Assembly (NCBI GenBank): GCA_031317595.1
Contig: JANCMB010000001.1
Coordinates: 248,001 to 312,000 of the forward strand
Length of the DNA stretch: 64,000 bases
DNA from: Glutamicibacter sp. PS
Lineage (GTDB): Bacteria > Actinomycetota > Actinomycetes > Actinomycetales > Micrococcaceae
Direction of reading: 5' to 3'
The first letter of the stretch is position 1. Every line of letters begins with the position of its first letter. Below, one piece after another: positions 51,918 to 62,501 of the stretch. The position numbers were made by a program, and so were the translations under genes. Below the pieces are notes generated by a model. That model saw nothing but the letters and a program-made list of their open reading frames with translations. It did not search any database and was not told the DNA's origin.

Positions 51918-52987
51918 GTGAGAACATGCTTGCCGATTTGACCACCAGCGCGGTGGGTGGACCGGCCGACCGGCTGGTGACCGCAAAGAGCGAAGAGCAG
52001 TTGGTCCGTGCGGTCGCCGAGGCAGACGCAGAAGGCCAGCAGCTGCTACTGATTGGTGGCGGATCAAATCTGGTCATCGCCGATGCCGGTTATCGGGGGA
52101 CCGCGGTACGTATCGCCACCCGCGGGGTGAAGATCACTGCGGGGCGCACCGGATACCAGCTCGTCGAGGTAGCCGCGGGCGAGCCGTGGGACGATACGGT
52201 TCGTGCCACCTTGCAGGCCGGGCTCAGCGGGCTCGAAGCGCTCTCCGGCATTCCCGGTCTGACCGGTGCCACCCCGGTGCAGAACGTCGGCGCCTATGGG
52301 TCGGAGGTCAGTAGTGTGCTGCGTTCCATTCGCGCCTACGACCGTCACGCGGGCCAGGTTGTGGAGCTGAGCAATGAACAACTGAGTTTCGGGTACCGTG
52401 ACTCTCTGATTAAGCAGACGTCGGTGGCCGGGTCGCCGCGCTTTGTGGTGCTCTCGGTGCTCTTCGAGCTACCGGTCGATACATTGTCCGCTCCGATTCG
52501 TTACGCGGAGCTTGCGCGGCAACTGGATGTAGCGGTGGGCGAGCGAGCCGAAGCCGAAGCGGTACGTGAAACGGTGCTACGGCTACGCCGGTCCAAGGGC
52601 ATGGTCTACGACGTCAACGATCCCGACTCACATTCGACCGGTTCGTTTTTCACCAACCCCATCGTGGATCGCTCGGTGCTTGAGTCGCTGCCCGAGGGAG
52701 CCCCGAATTATCCGGTGGCGACCGAAGGACAGGTCAAGCTCTCCGCCGCTTGGCTGATCGACCAAGCGGGGTACGCCAAGGGCTATGGGCTCGAAGGCAC
52801 CGAGGGCTTCCCGCTCGCGCAGGGCCGTGCCTCGCTCTCCAGCAAACATACCCTGGCGGTGACCAACCGCGGGACGGCCAGTGCCGGGGACCTACTGGCC
52901 ATCGCCCGGGCCGTGCGCGCTGGCGTGCAGGAACGCTTCGGCATCTTGTTACACAACGAACCACTGCTGATTGGCGATAGCCTATAA
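51914..52987 (+). CDS. murB: UDP-N-acetylenolpyruvoylglucosamine reductase
   Basis: This FAD enzyme makes UDP-MurNAc for peptidoglycan. The N-terminal LADLTTSAVGGPADRL and the FAD loop LLIGGGSNLVIAD (near 47) are typical; the C-terminal part shows the catalytic Ser region STGSFFTNPIV and the late Glu. The frame starts with TTG overlapping the transporter stop (TTGA). An ATG at 51926 is an alternative. It is the last intact gene of the hadA-hadB-MFS-murB run. Confidence 0.93.
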   Translation: MSENMLADLTTSAVGGPADRLVTAKSEEQLVRAVAEADAEGQQLLLIGGGSNLVIADAGYRGTAVRIATRGVKITAGRTGYQLVEVAAGEPWDDTVRATLQAGLSGLEALSGIPGLTGATPVQNVGAYGSEVSSVLRSIRAYDRHAGQVVELSNEQLSFGYRDSLIKQTSVAGSPRFVVLSVLFELPVDTLSAPIRYAELARQLDVAVGERAEAEAVRETVLRLRRSKGMVYDVNDPDSHSTGSFFTNPIVDRSVLESLPEGAPNYPVATEGQVKLSAAWLIDQAGYAKGYGLEGTEGFPLAQGRASLSSKHTLAVTNRGTASAGDLLAIARAVRAGVQERFGILLHNEPLLIGDSL

Positions 52988-53225
52988 CTGGACAGAGTTA
53001 CTCGCGGGCGCGACGTTAGCGGAGTCCATGGCTGCTCACGTACGGCAGGCGAACACGTCGGCCGCCGGGAAGATCGCTGTGGAGAATACCGCCGAGCAGC
53101 GCGCCCTAGAAAAGCTGGGCTTCAGCCGAGAGGGCGTGGCGCCTCGGGCGCAGTGGCGTGCTGGGCAATAGCATGAGCAGGTGCTCTACTCGTAACTGCG
53201 CCCCGAATGGGAAGCGGCCCGCTGA
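52988..53225 (+). pseudogene. Broken GNAT acetyltransferase, C-terminal part only
   Basis: One frame reads VENTAEQRALEKLGFSREG, then APRAQWRAGQ, TAG (53169-53171), HEQVLYS, TAA (53193-53195), LRPEWEAAR and TGA (53223-53225). Intact RimJ/RimL-type acetyltransferases have RAGQW-H-D-x-VLYS-LRPEW at this place, so the TAG probably replaces a Trp TGG. The N-terminal two thirds of the protein are missing; the frame upstream runs into murB. It is a remnant and cannot give an active enzyme. Confidence 0.75.
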
Positions 53226-53234
53226 GTGTGTGTC

Positions 53235-53281
53235 ATAAAAAAACTCCGGTCCGGAACGCACATAGCGTGTCCGGACCGGAG
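53235..53281 (-). terminator. Terminator of asd
   Basis: CTCCGGTCCGGA and TCCGGACCGGAG form the stem; on the minus strand TTTTTTTATGACA follows, a classic U tract. It lies 36 bp past the asd stop. Confidence 0.92.
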
Positions 53282-53316
53282 CAGGTTAACCGGCTAAATA
53301 CCGGTGTGTTGGCCTT

Positions 53317-54435
53317 TTAGAGGCGGCCGCGAGCGATGGCCAGCATGCGGCGCAGTGGCTCGGCGGCGCCCCAGAGGAGCTGGTCGCCGACGGTGAAGGC
53401 CGAGATGAACTCCGGGCCCATTTCCAGCTTGCGAATGCGACCAACCGGGATGTCCAAGGTGCCCGAGGCGGCGACCGGGGTCAGATGCTCCATGGTGGCC
53501 TCCTTCTCGTTCGGAACCACCTTGGCCCACTGGTTATCCGCAGCCAAAATACGTTCGATCTCGTCAACGGCGAGGTCTTCCTTCAGCTTCAGGGTCAGTG
53601 CCTGAGAGTGGGAACGCATGGCACCGATACGGACGCAGAGCCCGTCGACGATAATGCGGTTTTCCTCGGTGGTATGCAGGATCTTGTTGGTCTCGACCCC
53701 GGCCTTCCACTCTTCCTTGGACTGGCCATTGCCCAGATCTGCATCGATCCATGGGATCAGCGAGCCGCCCAACGGCACACCGAACTGGGAGGCGTCGAGT
53801 TCGCCGCGCTGAGTGGTCAAGACGTCGCGGTCGATCTGCAAGATGGCGCTGGCCGGGTCGTCAAGCTGTGCCTTGACCGAGGCGTTGATGTCACCGAATT
53901 GGGTGAGCAATTCACGCATGTGACGGGCGCCGCCACCGGAGGCCGCTTGATAGGTCATCGAGGTGCTCCACTCGACCAGGTTATTGCGGAACAGCCCGCC
54001 CAACCCCATGAGCATGCAGGAGACGGTGCAGTTACCGCCGACGAAGTCCTTGACCCCATTAGCCAGTCCACGGTCGATGACATCGCGGTTGACCGGGTCG
54101 AGCACGATGATCGAATCATCGTTCATGCGCAGTGCGGAGGCAGCGTCGATCCACAGACCGTCCCAACCGGCCGCACGCAGCTGGGGGTGAACCTTGTTGG
54201 TGTAGTCCCCGCCCTGGGCGGTCACGATAATCGGCAGCTTAGCCAGTGCCTGAATATCGTAAGCGTCCTGCAACTTATCGGCGCCCTCGGCGAAGGAGGG
54301 AGCCGCGCCACCGGCATTCGACGTGGAGAAGAACACCGGGTTGAGCTGCTCGAAGTCGTTTTCTTCGAGCATGCGCTGCATCAGCACGGAACCAACCATG
54401 CCACGGTAACCAACAAAACCAACGGAAGAAGTCAT
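53317..54435 (-). CDS. asd: Aspartate-semialdehyde dehydrogenase
   Basis: This NADPH-dependent enzyme reduces aspartyl phosphate to aspartate semialdehyde, the branch point to lysine, threonine and methionine. It shows [18 protein letters not shown] near the N-terminus (nucleotide binding), the active-site Cys in [10 protein letters not shown] and [11 protein letters not shown]. The sequence is of the E. coli-like branch. I chose the ATG at 54435 (MTSSVGF). lysC is not adjacent. Confidence 0.95.
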   Translation of the reverse strand: MTSSVGFVGYRGMVGSVLMQRMLEENDFEQLNPVFFSTSNAGGAAPSFAEGADKLQDAYDIQALAKLPIIVTAQGGDYTNKVHPQLRAAGWDGLWIDAASALRMNDDSIIVLDPVNRDVIDRGLANGVKDFVGGNCTVSCMLMGLGGLFRNNLVEWSTSMTYQAASGGGARHMRELLTQFGDINASVKAQLDDPASAILQIDRDVLTTQRGELDASQFGVPLGGSLIPWIDADLGNGQSKEEWKAGVETNKILHTTEENRIIVDGLCVRIGAMRSHSQALTLKLKEDLAVDEIERILAADNQWAKVVPNEKEATMEHLTPVAASGTLDIPVGRIRKLEMGPEFISAFTVGDQLLWGAAEPLRRMLAIARGRL

Positions 54436-54487
54436 ACTCTCCATGGTAGGCCCTGATTTGGGTGCCGTTTTCGTTCGTTACAGCGCA

Positions 54488-54526
54488 TAAAGCCGCACTG
54501 GGTCCGGTGCCCCAGCGCGGCTTTAG
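54488..54526 (-). terminator. Terminator of the thyA-folA operon
   Basis: AAAGCCGC and GCGGCTTT with an inner CTGGG/CCCAG stem form a hairpin just past the small membrane gene; it may also limit read-through towards asd. Confidence 0.75.
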
Positions 54527-54548
54527 GTTCGATGGCCTAGTCTAAGTT

Positions 54549-54776
54549 CTACTGGTTCTCGAGCAGTGCCTTACGGTTCTTGATGGCCCAGTAGGCGCCG
54601 AAAATAAATAGCTGCGTCGGTACCAGAAGCATGATCAGCCCAAAGATCTTGTGTCCGCCGAGCACAAGGAAGAAGCCCAACACGGCAGAGACGAGGGCGA
54701 GTAGCGGGAAGAGCATATAGCCAATGACAAATAGCGCCTCAGGGTGCTTCTTCAGCGCGTCAAAAGAATCTTTCAC
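54549..54776 (-). CDS. Small membrane protein downstream of folA
   Basis: The 75-residue protein has two hydrophobic segments (LFVIGYMLFPLLALVSAVLG and FGLIMLLVPTQLFIFGAYWA) with basic ends. The GTG start overlaps the folA stop (GTGA), so it belongs to the thyA-folA operon. The family is not recognised. Confidence 0.65.
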   Translation of the reverse strand: MKDSFDALKKHPEALFVIGYMLFPLLALVSAVLGFFLVLGGHKIFGLIMLLVPTQLFIFGAYWAIKNRKALLENQ

Positions 54777-55330
54777 AGGTGTCTCCCCTTAGGACGAGTC
54801 CAGGTTTCGAATCGGTAGTCAACGCCACCGGCGGAGCGGTGCCAGCCTTCGGCCGGATCCAGCGTATTGCAGTTGAAGTCTTCGGTCAGTTGTGGAGCAC
54901 GAGTATCGCCGTTCGGCTCGATACGTAACCGAGTGATCACCGCGAGATCCAGCACGTCCATCGCCTGCGCATAGACTTGGCCGCCGCCGATAATCCAGAT
55001 CTGCTCCGCACCGTCGCAAACTGAGGCCAGCTCGAGAGCTTCCTCGAAGGTCGCCACTGGCAAGGCTCCGTCCTGCCGTAGCGCTTCATGCGCTTTGAGA
55101 TCCCGGGTGAGCACAATATTGCTCCGCCCGGGAAGTGGGCGGAACTTCGCCGGGAATGATTCCCAGGTGCGCCGACCCATGACCACTGGGTGACCGGCGG
55201 TAACGGCCTTGAAGTGTTTGAGATCCTCGGGAACGCTCCACGGCATAGCGCCATCGTGCCCGATGACCTGGTTGATGCCCTGCGCCCAGATTGCGCCGAT
55301 CACCGGGTTGGCTGTTACGGGTGTGCTCAT
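54773..55330 (-). CDS. folA: Dihydrofolate reductase
   Basis: The 185-residue enzyme reduces dihydrofolate to tetrahydrofolate, the partner reaction of ThyA. Visible motifs are the N-terminal [21 protein letters not shown] (substrate and Met20-type loop), [12 protein letters not shown] (NADPH) and IIGGGQVY. The ATG overlaps the thyA stop by 4 bases, which couples synthesis of the two enzymes. Confidence 0.95.
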   Translation of the reverse strand: MSTPVTANPVIGAIWAQGINQVIGHDGAMPWSVPEDLKHFKAVTAGHPVVMGRRTWESFPAKFRPLPGRSNIVLTRDLKAHEALRQDGALPVATFEEALELASVCDGAEQIWIIGGGQVYAQAMDVLDLAVITRLRIEPNGDTRAPQLTEDFNCNTLDPAEGWHRSAGGVDYRFETWTRPKGRHL

Positions 55331-56130
55331 ACGGCGACGGCCCCCTTGATGGTGGGATGGTGCTGGTAGTTGCGTAGATCAAAGTCTTCGAGGGTGTAGT
55401 CGAAGATGGACTCCGGGGTGCGGGTGAACTCCAGTTGGGGGTACGGGTAGGGGTCGCGGCCGAGCTGCTCGTGGACCTGCTCGAGGTGGTTGGTGTAGAT
55501 GTGTACGTCACCACCGGTCCAGATGAACTCGCCGGGCTCGAGACCCACCTGGGCGGCCAGCATCCGGGTTAGCAGCGAGTAGGAGGCGATGTTGAAGGGG
55601 ACGCCGAGGAACATGTCGGCACTGCGCTGGTAGAGCTGGCAGGAGAGTTTGCCGTCGGCCACGTAGAACTGGAAGAACACGTGGCAGGGCGGGAGCGCCA
55701 TATTCTGAATTTCCGACACATTCCAGGCCGAGACGATATGCCGGCGAGAATCCGGGTTTTCCCGTAGCGAGGTGACTAGTTGAGCGATCTGATCAATGTG
55801 CCCGCCGTCCGGGGTGGGCCACGAACGCCACTGCACCCCGTAGACGGGGCCGAGCTCGCCATCGGCGTCAGCCCATTCATTCCAGATCCGCACGCCTTGC
55901 TCCTGTAGCCAGCGCACATTCGATTCGCCGCGCAGGAACCAGAGTAGTTCCGTCGCCACGGATTTGAAATGTACCCGCTTGGTGGTGATCAGCGGGAAGG
56001 ACTCGGCCAGGTCAAAGCGGATTTGGCGGCCGAACACCGAGAGCGTGCCGGTGCCGGTGCGATCTTCCTTGCGGGTGCCGTTGGCTAGCACATCGGCCAG
56101 CAGGTCTTCATAGGGCGTTGGGATGCTCAC
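55327..56130 (-). CDS. thyA: Thymidylate synthase
   Basis: This folate-dependent enzyme makes dTMP from dUMP. Cys149 in [11 protein letters not shown] is the nucleophile; [14 protein letters not shown] (near 21) and the [14 protein letters not shown] helix are conserved. The length of 267 residues is normal. It is first in the operon thyA-folA-small membrane protein. Confidence 0.97.
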   Translation of the reverse strand: MSIPTPYEDLLADVLANGTRKEDRTGTGTLSVFGRQIRFDLAESFPLITTKRVHFKSVATELLWFLRGESNVRWLQEQGVRIWNEWADADGELGPVYGVQWRSWPTPDGGHIDQIAQLVTSLRENPDSRRHIVSAWNVSEIQNMALPPCHVFFQFYVADGKLSCQLYQRSADMFLGVPFNIASYSLLTRMLAAQVGLEPGEFIWTGGDVHIYTNHLEQVHEQLGRDPYPYPQLEFTRTPESIFDYTLEDFDLRNYQHHPTIKGAVAV

Positions 56131-56203
56131 CCGCTTAAGTTTAGGGCACCGGCACCGCGCGGCTCGAGGCCGCGCGAGGAGGCATTGCGCACGTGCGCCC
56201 TGA

Positions 56204-56548
56204 CTAGTCCTGTGCCGGCCAGCTGGCCACCATGTCTTGGTATTCCGGGTAGCGATGCAAATAATCGGCGATATAGCTGCACTCGGGCACGATTTTCAGC
56301 CCTTGGGCCCGCAACTCATCCAGCACCAAGGTGGTCAGGGCGCGTGCGTAACCGCGGCGACCGAACTCCTCATTGACGATCGTATGTTGCAAGGTCACCA
56401 CATCTCCCTCGCGGTAAAAGCCAATGAATCCGATGTAGGTCGAACCATGCCACAGCGAATAGCGTCCTCGACCCTCGTCGTGATCGACACGCAGACCCTG
56501 GTGGACGATCTTGTGCGGTTGCTGCCGGGAGGATGAATCCTGTGTCAT
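56204..56548 (-). CDS. Short GNAT-type acetyltransferase, YjdJ-like
   Basis: The 114-residue protein belongs to the short GNAT group with [20 protein letters not shown] as acetyl-CoA loop and helix and a C-terminal [18 protein letters not shown], in which the Cys and PEYQD match YjdJ/NATD1-type proteins. Substrate is unknown. It is a single gene behind thyA. Confidence 0.85.
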   Translation of the reverse strand: MTQDSSSRQQPHKIVHQGLRVDHDEGRGRYSLWHGSTYIGFIGFYREGDVVTLQHTIVNEEFGRRGYARALTTLVLDELRAQGLKIVPECSYIADYLHRYPEYQDMVASWPAQD

Positions 56549-56665
56549 CGGGGCACCTCATACTCGATAGGTGATCTCTGTCACTCTCAGTATTAGTCGC
56601 GCGCCGCCACAATGCAATTTCTTCGCTGGCCCCGTCCCGGTCCGATACGCCAAGTCAGCGAGCGG

Positions 56666-57673
56666 TCAGTCGTGGTAGGGGTTGTGAACTTCCACGCTGA
56701 GCAGTTTGCCACCGTTGCCACGGGCCTGATGAATCACGATCAGTCCACCGGGCTCCAAATAGGGGTCTTCGTCCGGTAGCACCTCAGCGACGGACTTATC
56801 CATGGAACGGGAGAGTACCTCAAGCAACAAGGGGAGCACCGGACGGTGCGTGCACAGCAACGAGGACTGCTCACGAGCCAGAATTTTGCCCAGAACAGCC
56901 TGCGCCTTGTGTGGCTTGAGCGAGGCGGCGTACTCGGTCATCGACCGCAACTTCTTGGGTTTGAGCGAGTATTTCGTCGCATAGGGGGTGACGGTCTGCA
57001 GGCAGCGAGTCCAGGGTGAGGAGTAGACGCGTTGCGGCATCCACGCCGAGAGGAGCCGGCTGACCGCCTGAGCCTGACGCCGCCCGGTAGCCGCCAACGG
57101 GCGCTCACCCTCCTCGCGGGTCCAATTTCCGCGTGGCTTGGCCTTGGCATGGCGCAGAATAATATGCGCCAAGGTATCGAGCCGGCCCTTCTTCTGAGCC
57201 TTCATGAGATCTTCCAGCGGCTGCCGATCGCTGGTATTGGTCAGTAGTTTCAGGGCCTTGGAGCCGGATACCCAGCGCACCATGTCGCATTCGGCACCGT
57301 CGGGCTGGGCCGTGACGCCATCGGCGACCTTAGCGGCCCAGTAGTAGACGATCTTCGCCTTGCCCTTGACGCTGTAGGCGGTGGCGCTCAGTGGTAGCCC
57401 GAGGTGCACCGATAGGCCCACCTCTTCGTACACTTCACGTACCGCGCATTCGGCCACGGACTCTCCGTCGTCAAGCTTGCCCTTCGGCCACGACCAGTCG
57501 TCGTAGCGAGGCCGGTGAATGAGCAGCACGCGCAGCTCGCCGTCGACGACCTTCCATGGGATGGCCCCGGCGGCGACCACGTCAAACAGGCCCAGTCGCA
57601 CCTCCTGCGGGTCGCTGGAGCGCTGGAGCGAGATGACCCGGGCGTGGGCCGGGGAGTTGGTATCTGCTGCCAC
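56666..57673 (-). CDS. Two-domain Nudix hydrolase / histidine phosphatase (MutT1-like)
   Basis: The N-terminal Nudix domain has the box GKLDDGESVAECAVREVYEE (near 65-85). The C-terminal histidine phosphatase domain starts with ILRHAKA (near 172), where RHA replaces the usual RHG, and keeps a CTHRP late motif. This two-domain layout matches mycobacterial MutT1, which hydrolyses 8-oxo-dGTP and diadenosine polyphosphates. The GTG start overlaps the ppk stop by one base, so the pair is probably coupled. Confidence 0.9.
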   Translation of the reverse strand: MAADTNSPAHARVISLQRSSDPQEVRLGLFDVVAAGAIPWKVVDGELRVLLIHRPRYDDWSWPKGKLDDGESVAECAVREVYEEVGLSVHLGLPLSATAYSVKGKAKIVYYWAAKVADGVTAQPDGAECDMVRWVSGSKALKLLTNTSDRQPLEDLMKAQKKGRLDTLAHIILRHAKAKPRGNWTREEGERPLAATGRRQAQAVSRLLSAWMPQRVYSSPWTRCLQTVTPYATKYSLKPKKLRSMTEYAASLKPHKAQAVLGKILAREQSSLLCTHRPVLPLLLEVLSRSMDKSVAEVLPDEDPYLEPGGLIVIHQARGNGGKLLSVEVHNPYHD

Positions 57674-59889
57674 TACTTGCTACGCCCAAGATTGCGTCGG
57701 CGGCTGTTCTGCCCGATCAACCAGAACTGGATATCGCGTAGCGCGTTGCCCTCCGCGTCCAGGTGGTGACGGGTCCACTGTCCCTCGCCGTCCAAATGCC
57801 ACGAGGACGTGCTGTCATCCACGTACAGATCCAGCAACCCGATAAGCCAGGAAATATCCTCGGCGTTGCCCAGCGCAACAAGGGCCTCCACCCGGCGGTC
57901 CAGGTTGCGGTGCATCATATCGGCGGACCCGATGAACACTTCGGGGTTCCCGGCATTGGCGAACATGAACACGCGGCTGTGCTCGAGGAAGCGTCCGAGG
58001 ATCGAACGCACACGGATATTTTCGCTCAAGCCCGGCACCCCGGGGCGCAAGGCACAAATGCCGCGCACGATCACATCGACCTGCACTCCGGCCTGGCTGG
58101 CCCGGTAGAGCGCGTCGATAATCGCTTCGTCGACCATCGAGTTGACCTTGATGACCACACGAGATTCATGACCCGCGCTGGCGTGCTCGATTTCCCGATC
58201 GATGCGCTCGAGTAGGCCCGCGCGCAGCGACCGCGGGGCGACCAGCAACCGGTTGTAGGTGGAGCGAGGGGCGTACCCCGAGAGCTGGTTGAACAGCCGC
58301 GAGACATCTTCACCCACGGCATCGTCACAGGTGAGCAGGCCCAGATCCTCGTAGTAGCGAGCCGTGCGCGGATGGTAGTTGCCGGTGCCGATATGGCAGT
58401 ATCGGCGGAGCTTGTCGCCTTCCTTGCGCACCACGAGCGATAACTTCGAGTGGGTTTTCAGGCCCACGATGCCGTAGACCACGTGCACGCCGGCCTGTTC
58501 GAGTTTGCGAGCCCATGAAATGTTGGCCTGCTCGTCGAAGCGTGCCTTGATCTCCACCAGGGCCAGCACCTGCTTGCCCGCCTCGGCGGCGTCAATGAGC
58601 GCATCGACGATCGGCGAGTCACCACTGGTGCGGTACAGCGTCTGCTTGATGGCCATAACCTTCGGATCCGCGGCGGCTTGTTCCAGAAAGGCCTGCACCG
58701 AGGTGGAGAAGGAATCGTAGGGGTGGTGCAGCAGAATATCGCGGCGGCGTACGGCGGCGAAGACATTTGCGGCCTTCGCGGTCTCCGACTCGTTCAGGAA
58801 GCGCGACGTGTGTCCCACATGCTTGGGGTAGTGCAGCTCCGTGCGATCCAAACCGGCGATCACACCCAGACCGCGCAAATCCAGCGGGGTGGGGAGCTTG
58901 AACACCTCATCGTCTTCGATATTCAGCTCGCGGACGAGCAGTTCGAGAACCTGCGGGTTAATGTCGTCGGCGACCTCAAGGCGGACCGGAGGACCGAAAC
59001 GGCGGCGCAGCAGTTCCTTTTCCAGTGCCTGTAGTAGGTTCTCGGCGTCATCCTCTTCGACCTCGAGATCCTCATTACGGGTCACCCGGAACAGGTGGTG
59101 CTCAACCACGTCCATGCCCGGGAACAGCAGATCCAAGTGTACGGCGATGAGCTCTTCCAGGGCGATGAAACGGGCATGACGATGAGAAGAGTGAGCCGCC
59201 CGGGCCCCATCGATGCTGATCATGCGCGCGATGGTGTCCGGCACCTTCAGGCGGGCGAAAAGCTGCTTGTCGGTCTGCGGATTACGTACCACCACGGCGA
59301 GGTTCAGCGAAAGCCCCGAAATGTAGGGGAAGGGGTGAGCCGGGTCGACGGCCAAGGGGGTAAGCACCGGGAAGACCTGGGCAATAAACCAGTCCGAGAG
59401 TACTTCGCGTTCCTTGGCGGTCAGCGAATCCCAGCGCACCAGCTCGATACCCTCATCGGCCAACGCCGGCCGCACCGACTCCGAGAACACCTGCGCGTGG
59501 CGGGTCTGTAGTTCATGGGCCGAGGAGAGGATCAGTTCGAGCTGGTCGATGGGGTTCATTCCGTTGGCAGCCGGAACCGCCAAGCCGGTGGCGATGCGGC
59601 GCTTGAGTCCGGCGACGCGAACCATGAAAAACTCGTCCAGATTCGAGCCGAAAATCGATAGGAAGTTCACGCGTTCGAGCAACGGCAGATCGGGGTCCTG
59701 GGCGAGCTCCAACACCCTGGCATTAAAGTGCAGCCAGCTCAGCTCACGGTCGAGAAAGCGTTCCCCGCCCATGTCGCCGGCGGGCAAGCGAGCCGGGGTT
59801 TCTTCTGGAGGCACAATGCGATCCTCATTGGTCTTATAGGAAGGGACGTCTTCGAGCTTGGTCGCTGTTTTATGTGAAGGCGTTGTCAT
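57673..59889 (-). CDS. ppk: Polyphosphate kinase 1
   Basis: This enzyme makes polyphosphate from ATP. The domain order is N-terminal ([19 protein letters not shown]), head, and two PLD-like catalytic domains with the phosphorylated His in [19 protein letters not shown] and [11 protein letters not shown] later. I chose the ATG at 59889 (MTTPSHK), giving 738 residues; 24 more upstream residues are in frame but have no family match. MutT1-like downstream is a known neighbour in actinobacteria. Confidence 0.95.
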   Translation of the reverse strand: MTTPSHKTATKLEDVPSYKTNEDRIVPPEETPARLPAGDMGGERFLDRELSWLHFNARVLELAQDPDLPLLERVNFLSIFGSNLDEFFMVRVAGLKRRIATGLAVPAANGMNPIDQLELILSSAHELQTRHAQVFSESVRPALADEGIELVRWDSLTAKEREVLSDWFIAQVFPVLTPLAVDPAHPFPYISGLSLNLAVVVRNPQTDKQLFARLKVPDTIARMISIDGARAAHSSHRHARFIALEELIAVHLDLLFPGMDVVEHHLFRVTRNEDLEVEEDDAENLLQALEKELLRRRFGPPVRLEVADDINPQVLELLVRELNIEDDEVFKLPTPLDLRGLGVIAGLDRTELHYPKHVGHTSRFLNESETAKAANVFAAVRRRDILLHHPYDSFSTSVQAFLEQAAADPKVMAIKQTLYRTSGDSPIVDALIDAAEAGKQVLALVEIKARFDEQANISWARKLEQAGVHVVYGIVGLKTHSKLSLVVRKEGDKLRRYCHIGTGNYHPRTARYYEDLGLLTCDDAVGEDVSRLFNQLSGYAPRSTYNRLLVAPRSLRAGLLERIDREIEHASAGHESRVVIKVNSMVDEAIIDALYRASQAGVQVDVIVRGICALRPGVPGLSENIRVRSILGRFLEHSRVFMFANAGNPEVFIGSADMMHRNLDRRVEALVALGNAEDISWLIGLLDLYVDDSTSSWHLDGEGQWTRHHLDAEGNALRDIQFWLIGQNSRRRNLGRSK

Positions 59890-59971
59890 TGTCGTGTTCA
59901 CTTCTTCCCGCAAGAGCCGATACTGGTAGATGCTCAGTCCATGCCAGCATCGCCATGGCAACCGTTCCTCT

Positions 59972-60922
59972 TTAGTCTATCGCCCGCATACCGAACAGCA
60001 GGTCAACATCGCGGGAGGTGAACCCCAGGGACTCGTAAAGGCGGCGGGCCGCGGTGTTCTCACCATCCACGTACAGCAGGATCGACGCCACGCCCTGTTC
60101 GAGCAGGTGATTGATGCCGATCGCGGTCATCGCTCGGCCCAGGCCCATCGATTGTGCATCGGGTATCACGCCCACCGCATAGACCTCGCCGGGCGGGCGC
60201 GAGTTGCCAGCGCTGGAGGGATCGATCTTTGTCCAGTGGAAGGCCACGACTTGATCTTCGTGATCGAGGGCCAAAAAGAACCCGGTGGGGTCAAACCATG
60301 CCTCGGACATGCGAGCATCGAGATCTTGGTAGGTCAGCGAGCCCTGCTCGGGGTGATCGGCGAAGGCCAGAGCGTTGGCTTGCAACCAAGCTTGTTCGTC
60401 CTCACCCACGAGGAAAGTCCGCACGGTAATGGACGAGGGGAGTTCTGGCTGGGGAAGCTCCTTGGTGCTTTCGCGATGCATCTTGTGCAGTTCGCGAATG
60501 GCCGTAAGCCCCAGCTTCTTAGCTAACGCTTTGGCCCCAGCGTGGGAACCGTGTGCCCAGGCCTGCACCTTGGTGAGATCTACGGCTTCTTTCAACCGGT
60601 CGAGCATTGTGTCGGCAATGCCGCGGCGGCGGTAGTCGGGATGTACCACCAGTTCGAGAGTTGGCGCGGAATCGGGGGAGGGAAGTACAACCGCGAAGCC
60701 CACCAACTTGGCAAGCTCCGGCTCATCGGCCCAATAGGCACCGACGCTCAGCGCTTGGGAATCCTCCGCAGCCAAACTAACGTAGGTTTGATCGCTCAGC
60801 GGCGGATTGCCGTCGGCCTGCTGCGCTGCAAGTGACAGCGCGCGGACTTCGGACAGGTAGAACTCATCGAGACAAGTATCGGTAGCGTGCAGGGTGAGGT
60901 TCCCAACGGACTTTTCGCTCAT
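59972..60922 (-). CDS. mshD: Mycothiol synthase
   Basis: This is a double-GNAT enzyme that acetylates Cys-GlcN-Ins, the last step in mycothiol synthesis. Both halves show acetyl-CoA loops: [14 protein letters not shown] (N-half) and [15 protein letters not shown] (C-half), and the C-terminus has [18 protein letters not shown], strongly conserved in MshD. Mycothiol is restricted to actinobacteria, so the gene also supports the taxonomic call. glnR lies 39 bp upstream on the same strand. Confidence 0.93.
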   Translation of the reverse strand: MSEKSVGNLTLHATDTCLDEFYLSEVRALSLAAQQADGNPPLSDQTYVSLAAEDSQALSVGAYWADEPELAKLVGFAVVLPSPDSAPTLELVVHPDYRRRGIADTMLDRLKEAVDLTKVQAWAHGSHAGAKALAKKLGLTAIRELHKMHRESTKELPQPELPSSITVRTFLVGEDEQAWLQANALAFADHPEQGSLTYQDLDARMSEAWFDPTGFFLALDHEDQVVAFHWTKIDPSSAGNSRPPGEVYAVGVIPDAQSMGLGRAMTAIGINHLLEQGVASILLYVDGENTAARRLYESLGFTSRDVDLLFGMRAID

Positions 60923-60961
60923 GAATTCACCCTAAGCCTTCGATCGCGTGGTGAGCTAGCG

Positions 60962-61645
60962 TCAGCTTTCCGCGTCGTCATAGTAATAGCGGTAGCCGAC
61001 GTTACGGACCGTGCCGATGAGCTGTTCGTGGTCTGTGCCGAGCTTGGCGCGCAAGCGACGCACATGCACATCCACGGTACGGGTACCACCGTAGTAGTCG
61101 TAGCCCCATACCTCGTGCAATAACTGGTCGCGGCTAAACACACGCCCGGGGTGCTGCGCCAAATACTTCAGCAGCTCGAACTCTTTGTAGGTCAGGTCTA
61201 GGACCCGCCCTTCGATCTTGGCGGTGTAGCTCAGTTCATCGATGACCAGAACATTGTGCTCCGGCTCATCACCTTGGCCCTGCTGCGCGGCCTGGGGTTC
61301 GGCGCGCACCTGCAGGCGGTTTACGCGGGCCTGAATTTCGGCGGGGCCGGCCGAAGCCAACACAAAATCCGTGAACATCCACTGATCGCTCAGCACGCTC
61401 AACCCGCCCTCTTCAAGTACGAGGAGCAGCGGCACCGCGACCGAACTATGCAGTACCCCGGCGAGATTACGCGCGGCTAGGAGCTCGGTACGGGCATCGA
61501 GCACCACAGCTTCGTAATCATCGCATTTGACCAGCGACTCTGCGCTCGCCGGGAGCACGATCAATTCGTAGGGCAACAGCTCCAATGCGGGTAGGACTTG
61601 GGAAACTTCCGTGGCCGTGGGACTGAGAATCAGGAGGCGTGTCAC
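60962..61645 (-). CDS. glnR: GlnR-like orphan OmpR-family regulator
   Basis: The winged-helix regulator has an atypical receiver domain (about 1-110, with VVLDART as a possible phosphorylation-site relic) and a C-terminal Trans_reg_C domain: GRVLDLTYKEFELLKYLAQH and YYGGTRTVDVHVRRLRAKLG, nearly as in Streptomyces GlnR. GlnR controls nitrogen-assimilation genes. The GTG at 61645 has an AAGGAGG site 5 bp upstream; a start 15 bp earlier has none. No sensor kinase is adjacent. The mshD neighbour is also conserved for glnR in relatives. Confidence 0.85.
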   Translation of the reverse strand: MTRLLILSPTATEVSQVLPALELLPYELIVLPASAESLVKCDDYEAVVLDARTELLAARNLAGVLHSSVAVPLLLVLEEGGLSVLSDQWMFTDFVLASAGPAEIQARVNRLQVRAEPQAAQQGQGDEPEHNVLVIDELSYTAKIEGRVLDLTYKEFELLKYLAQHPGRVFSRDQLLHEVWGYDYYGGTRTVDVHVRRLRAKLGTDHEQLIGTVRNVGYRYYYDDAES

Positions 61646-61680
61646 CAGGGCCTCCTTCACGTGTGCGTTACAAAAAAATC

Positions 61681-61695
61681 GTTTCTACGTGTCAC
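61681..61695 (-). promoter_or_regulatory. Possible GlnR-type box upstream of glnR
   Basis: On the minus strand this reads GTGAC-ACGTA-GAAAC, close to the known GTNAC/GAAAC half-site pair, though with 5 bp spacing where 6 is usual. A GTAAC follows about 10 bp further on. It may be chance or an autoregulation site. Confidence 0.25.
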
Positions 61696-61760
61696 AGTAT
61701 ATGGAATAGAACCACTTGACAGCGTGTAACGCCGTAACGACATCGACGGGAAGAACACCA

Positions 61761-62501
61761 GTGCGAATCAAGGTCCTCATCTGCGGGTTGCTGGCCGCGG
61801 CTCTGCTACTCGTTGCCGCCGGGCTACCTTTTGCCCCTTGGGCGATGGCCGGGGCGGCGGTCATCGTGCAGGTGCTCTTCGCCGTGAGTTGGCCCCGTTT
61901 GACGGGCGCACAGACCCCGTGGCTGATCACCAGCGTCATCCTGCTCAGTGCGCTGGGAGCCACCGCCGCCGGCCTCGTCTCGGGACCTCCGGTGACCAAT
62001 CGCCATAGCGTCGAAGTGATCGCCTGTGGGCTCTTATTGGTTTTCATTACGCAGGTGTTTCGCGGCGCGTCGGCCAAGCACCGGCTGACCACGGTGGTCA
62101 GTGGCGTCGCTGGCGTAACAATCGCGGTTCAAGGCGTGGGCTGGGTGGCGCTGGGTGACCACCGAGCGGTGCTATCGGTGACCATTCTGAGCCTGTTGGG
62201 TCTTGTGGCCGCCGGTGCGCTATCCATTACCCGGCTGCCTGACCGTGTGGTGCTACCCGTGTCCCCGGTGCTCGCCGGTGCGCTGGGTGCGGCGGCTACC
62301 GCGCTACCCTTGGGCCTTGACTGGGTACACGGGCTGATCTTCGGTGCCTTAGGTGGCTTGGTGGTGGCGGTGGTGCGTGCCCTGTCGCTGACCAGTAAGG
62401 CCGTGCGATCGCTTAGCGGTGTGCTGGCCGTTGCCAGCTGCATGTTGCTGTTGACCGGCAGCCTCAATTGGTACGCCCTACAGCTGCTCGGCGGCAGCTA
62501 G
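61761..62501 (+). CDS. Hypothetical polytopic membrane protein
   Basis: From the GTG at 61761 (VRIKVLI) the protein has 246 residues and about eight membrane segments with few charges. GGGAAGAA lies 5 bp upstream, which favours this start over an earlier in-frame one. No family is recognised. It is divergent from glnR; homologues in relatives occur in the same position, as far as I can recall, but no role is known. Confidence 0.65.
   Translation: MRIKVLICGLLAAALLLVAAGLPFAPWAMAGAAVIVQVLFAVSWPRLTGAQTPWLITSVILLSALGATAAGLVSGPPVTNRHSVEVIACGLLLVFITQVFRGASAKHRLTTVVSGVAGVTIAVQGVGWVALGDHRAVLSVTILSLLGLVAAGALSITRLPDRVVLPVSPVLAGALGAAATALPLGLDWVHGLIFGALGGLVVAVVRALSLTSKAVRSLSGVLAVASCMLLLTGSLNWYALQLLGGS

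Noticed and set aside
53485-54456. Plus-strand reading frame of 323 codons opposite asd
   Set aside because: Fully inside the antisense of asd, no recognisable domain.
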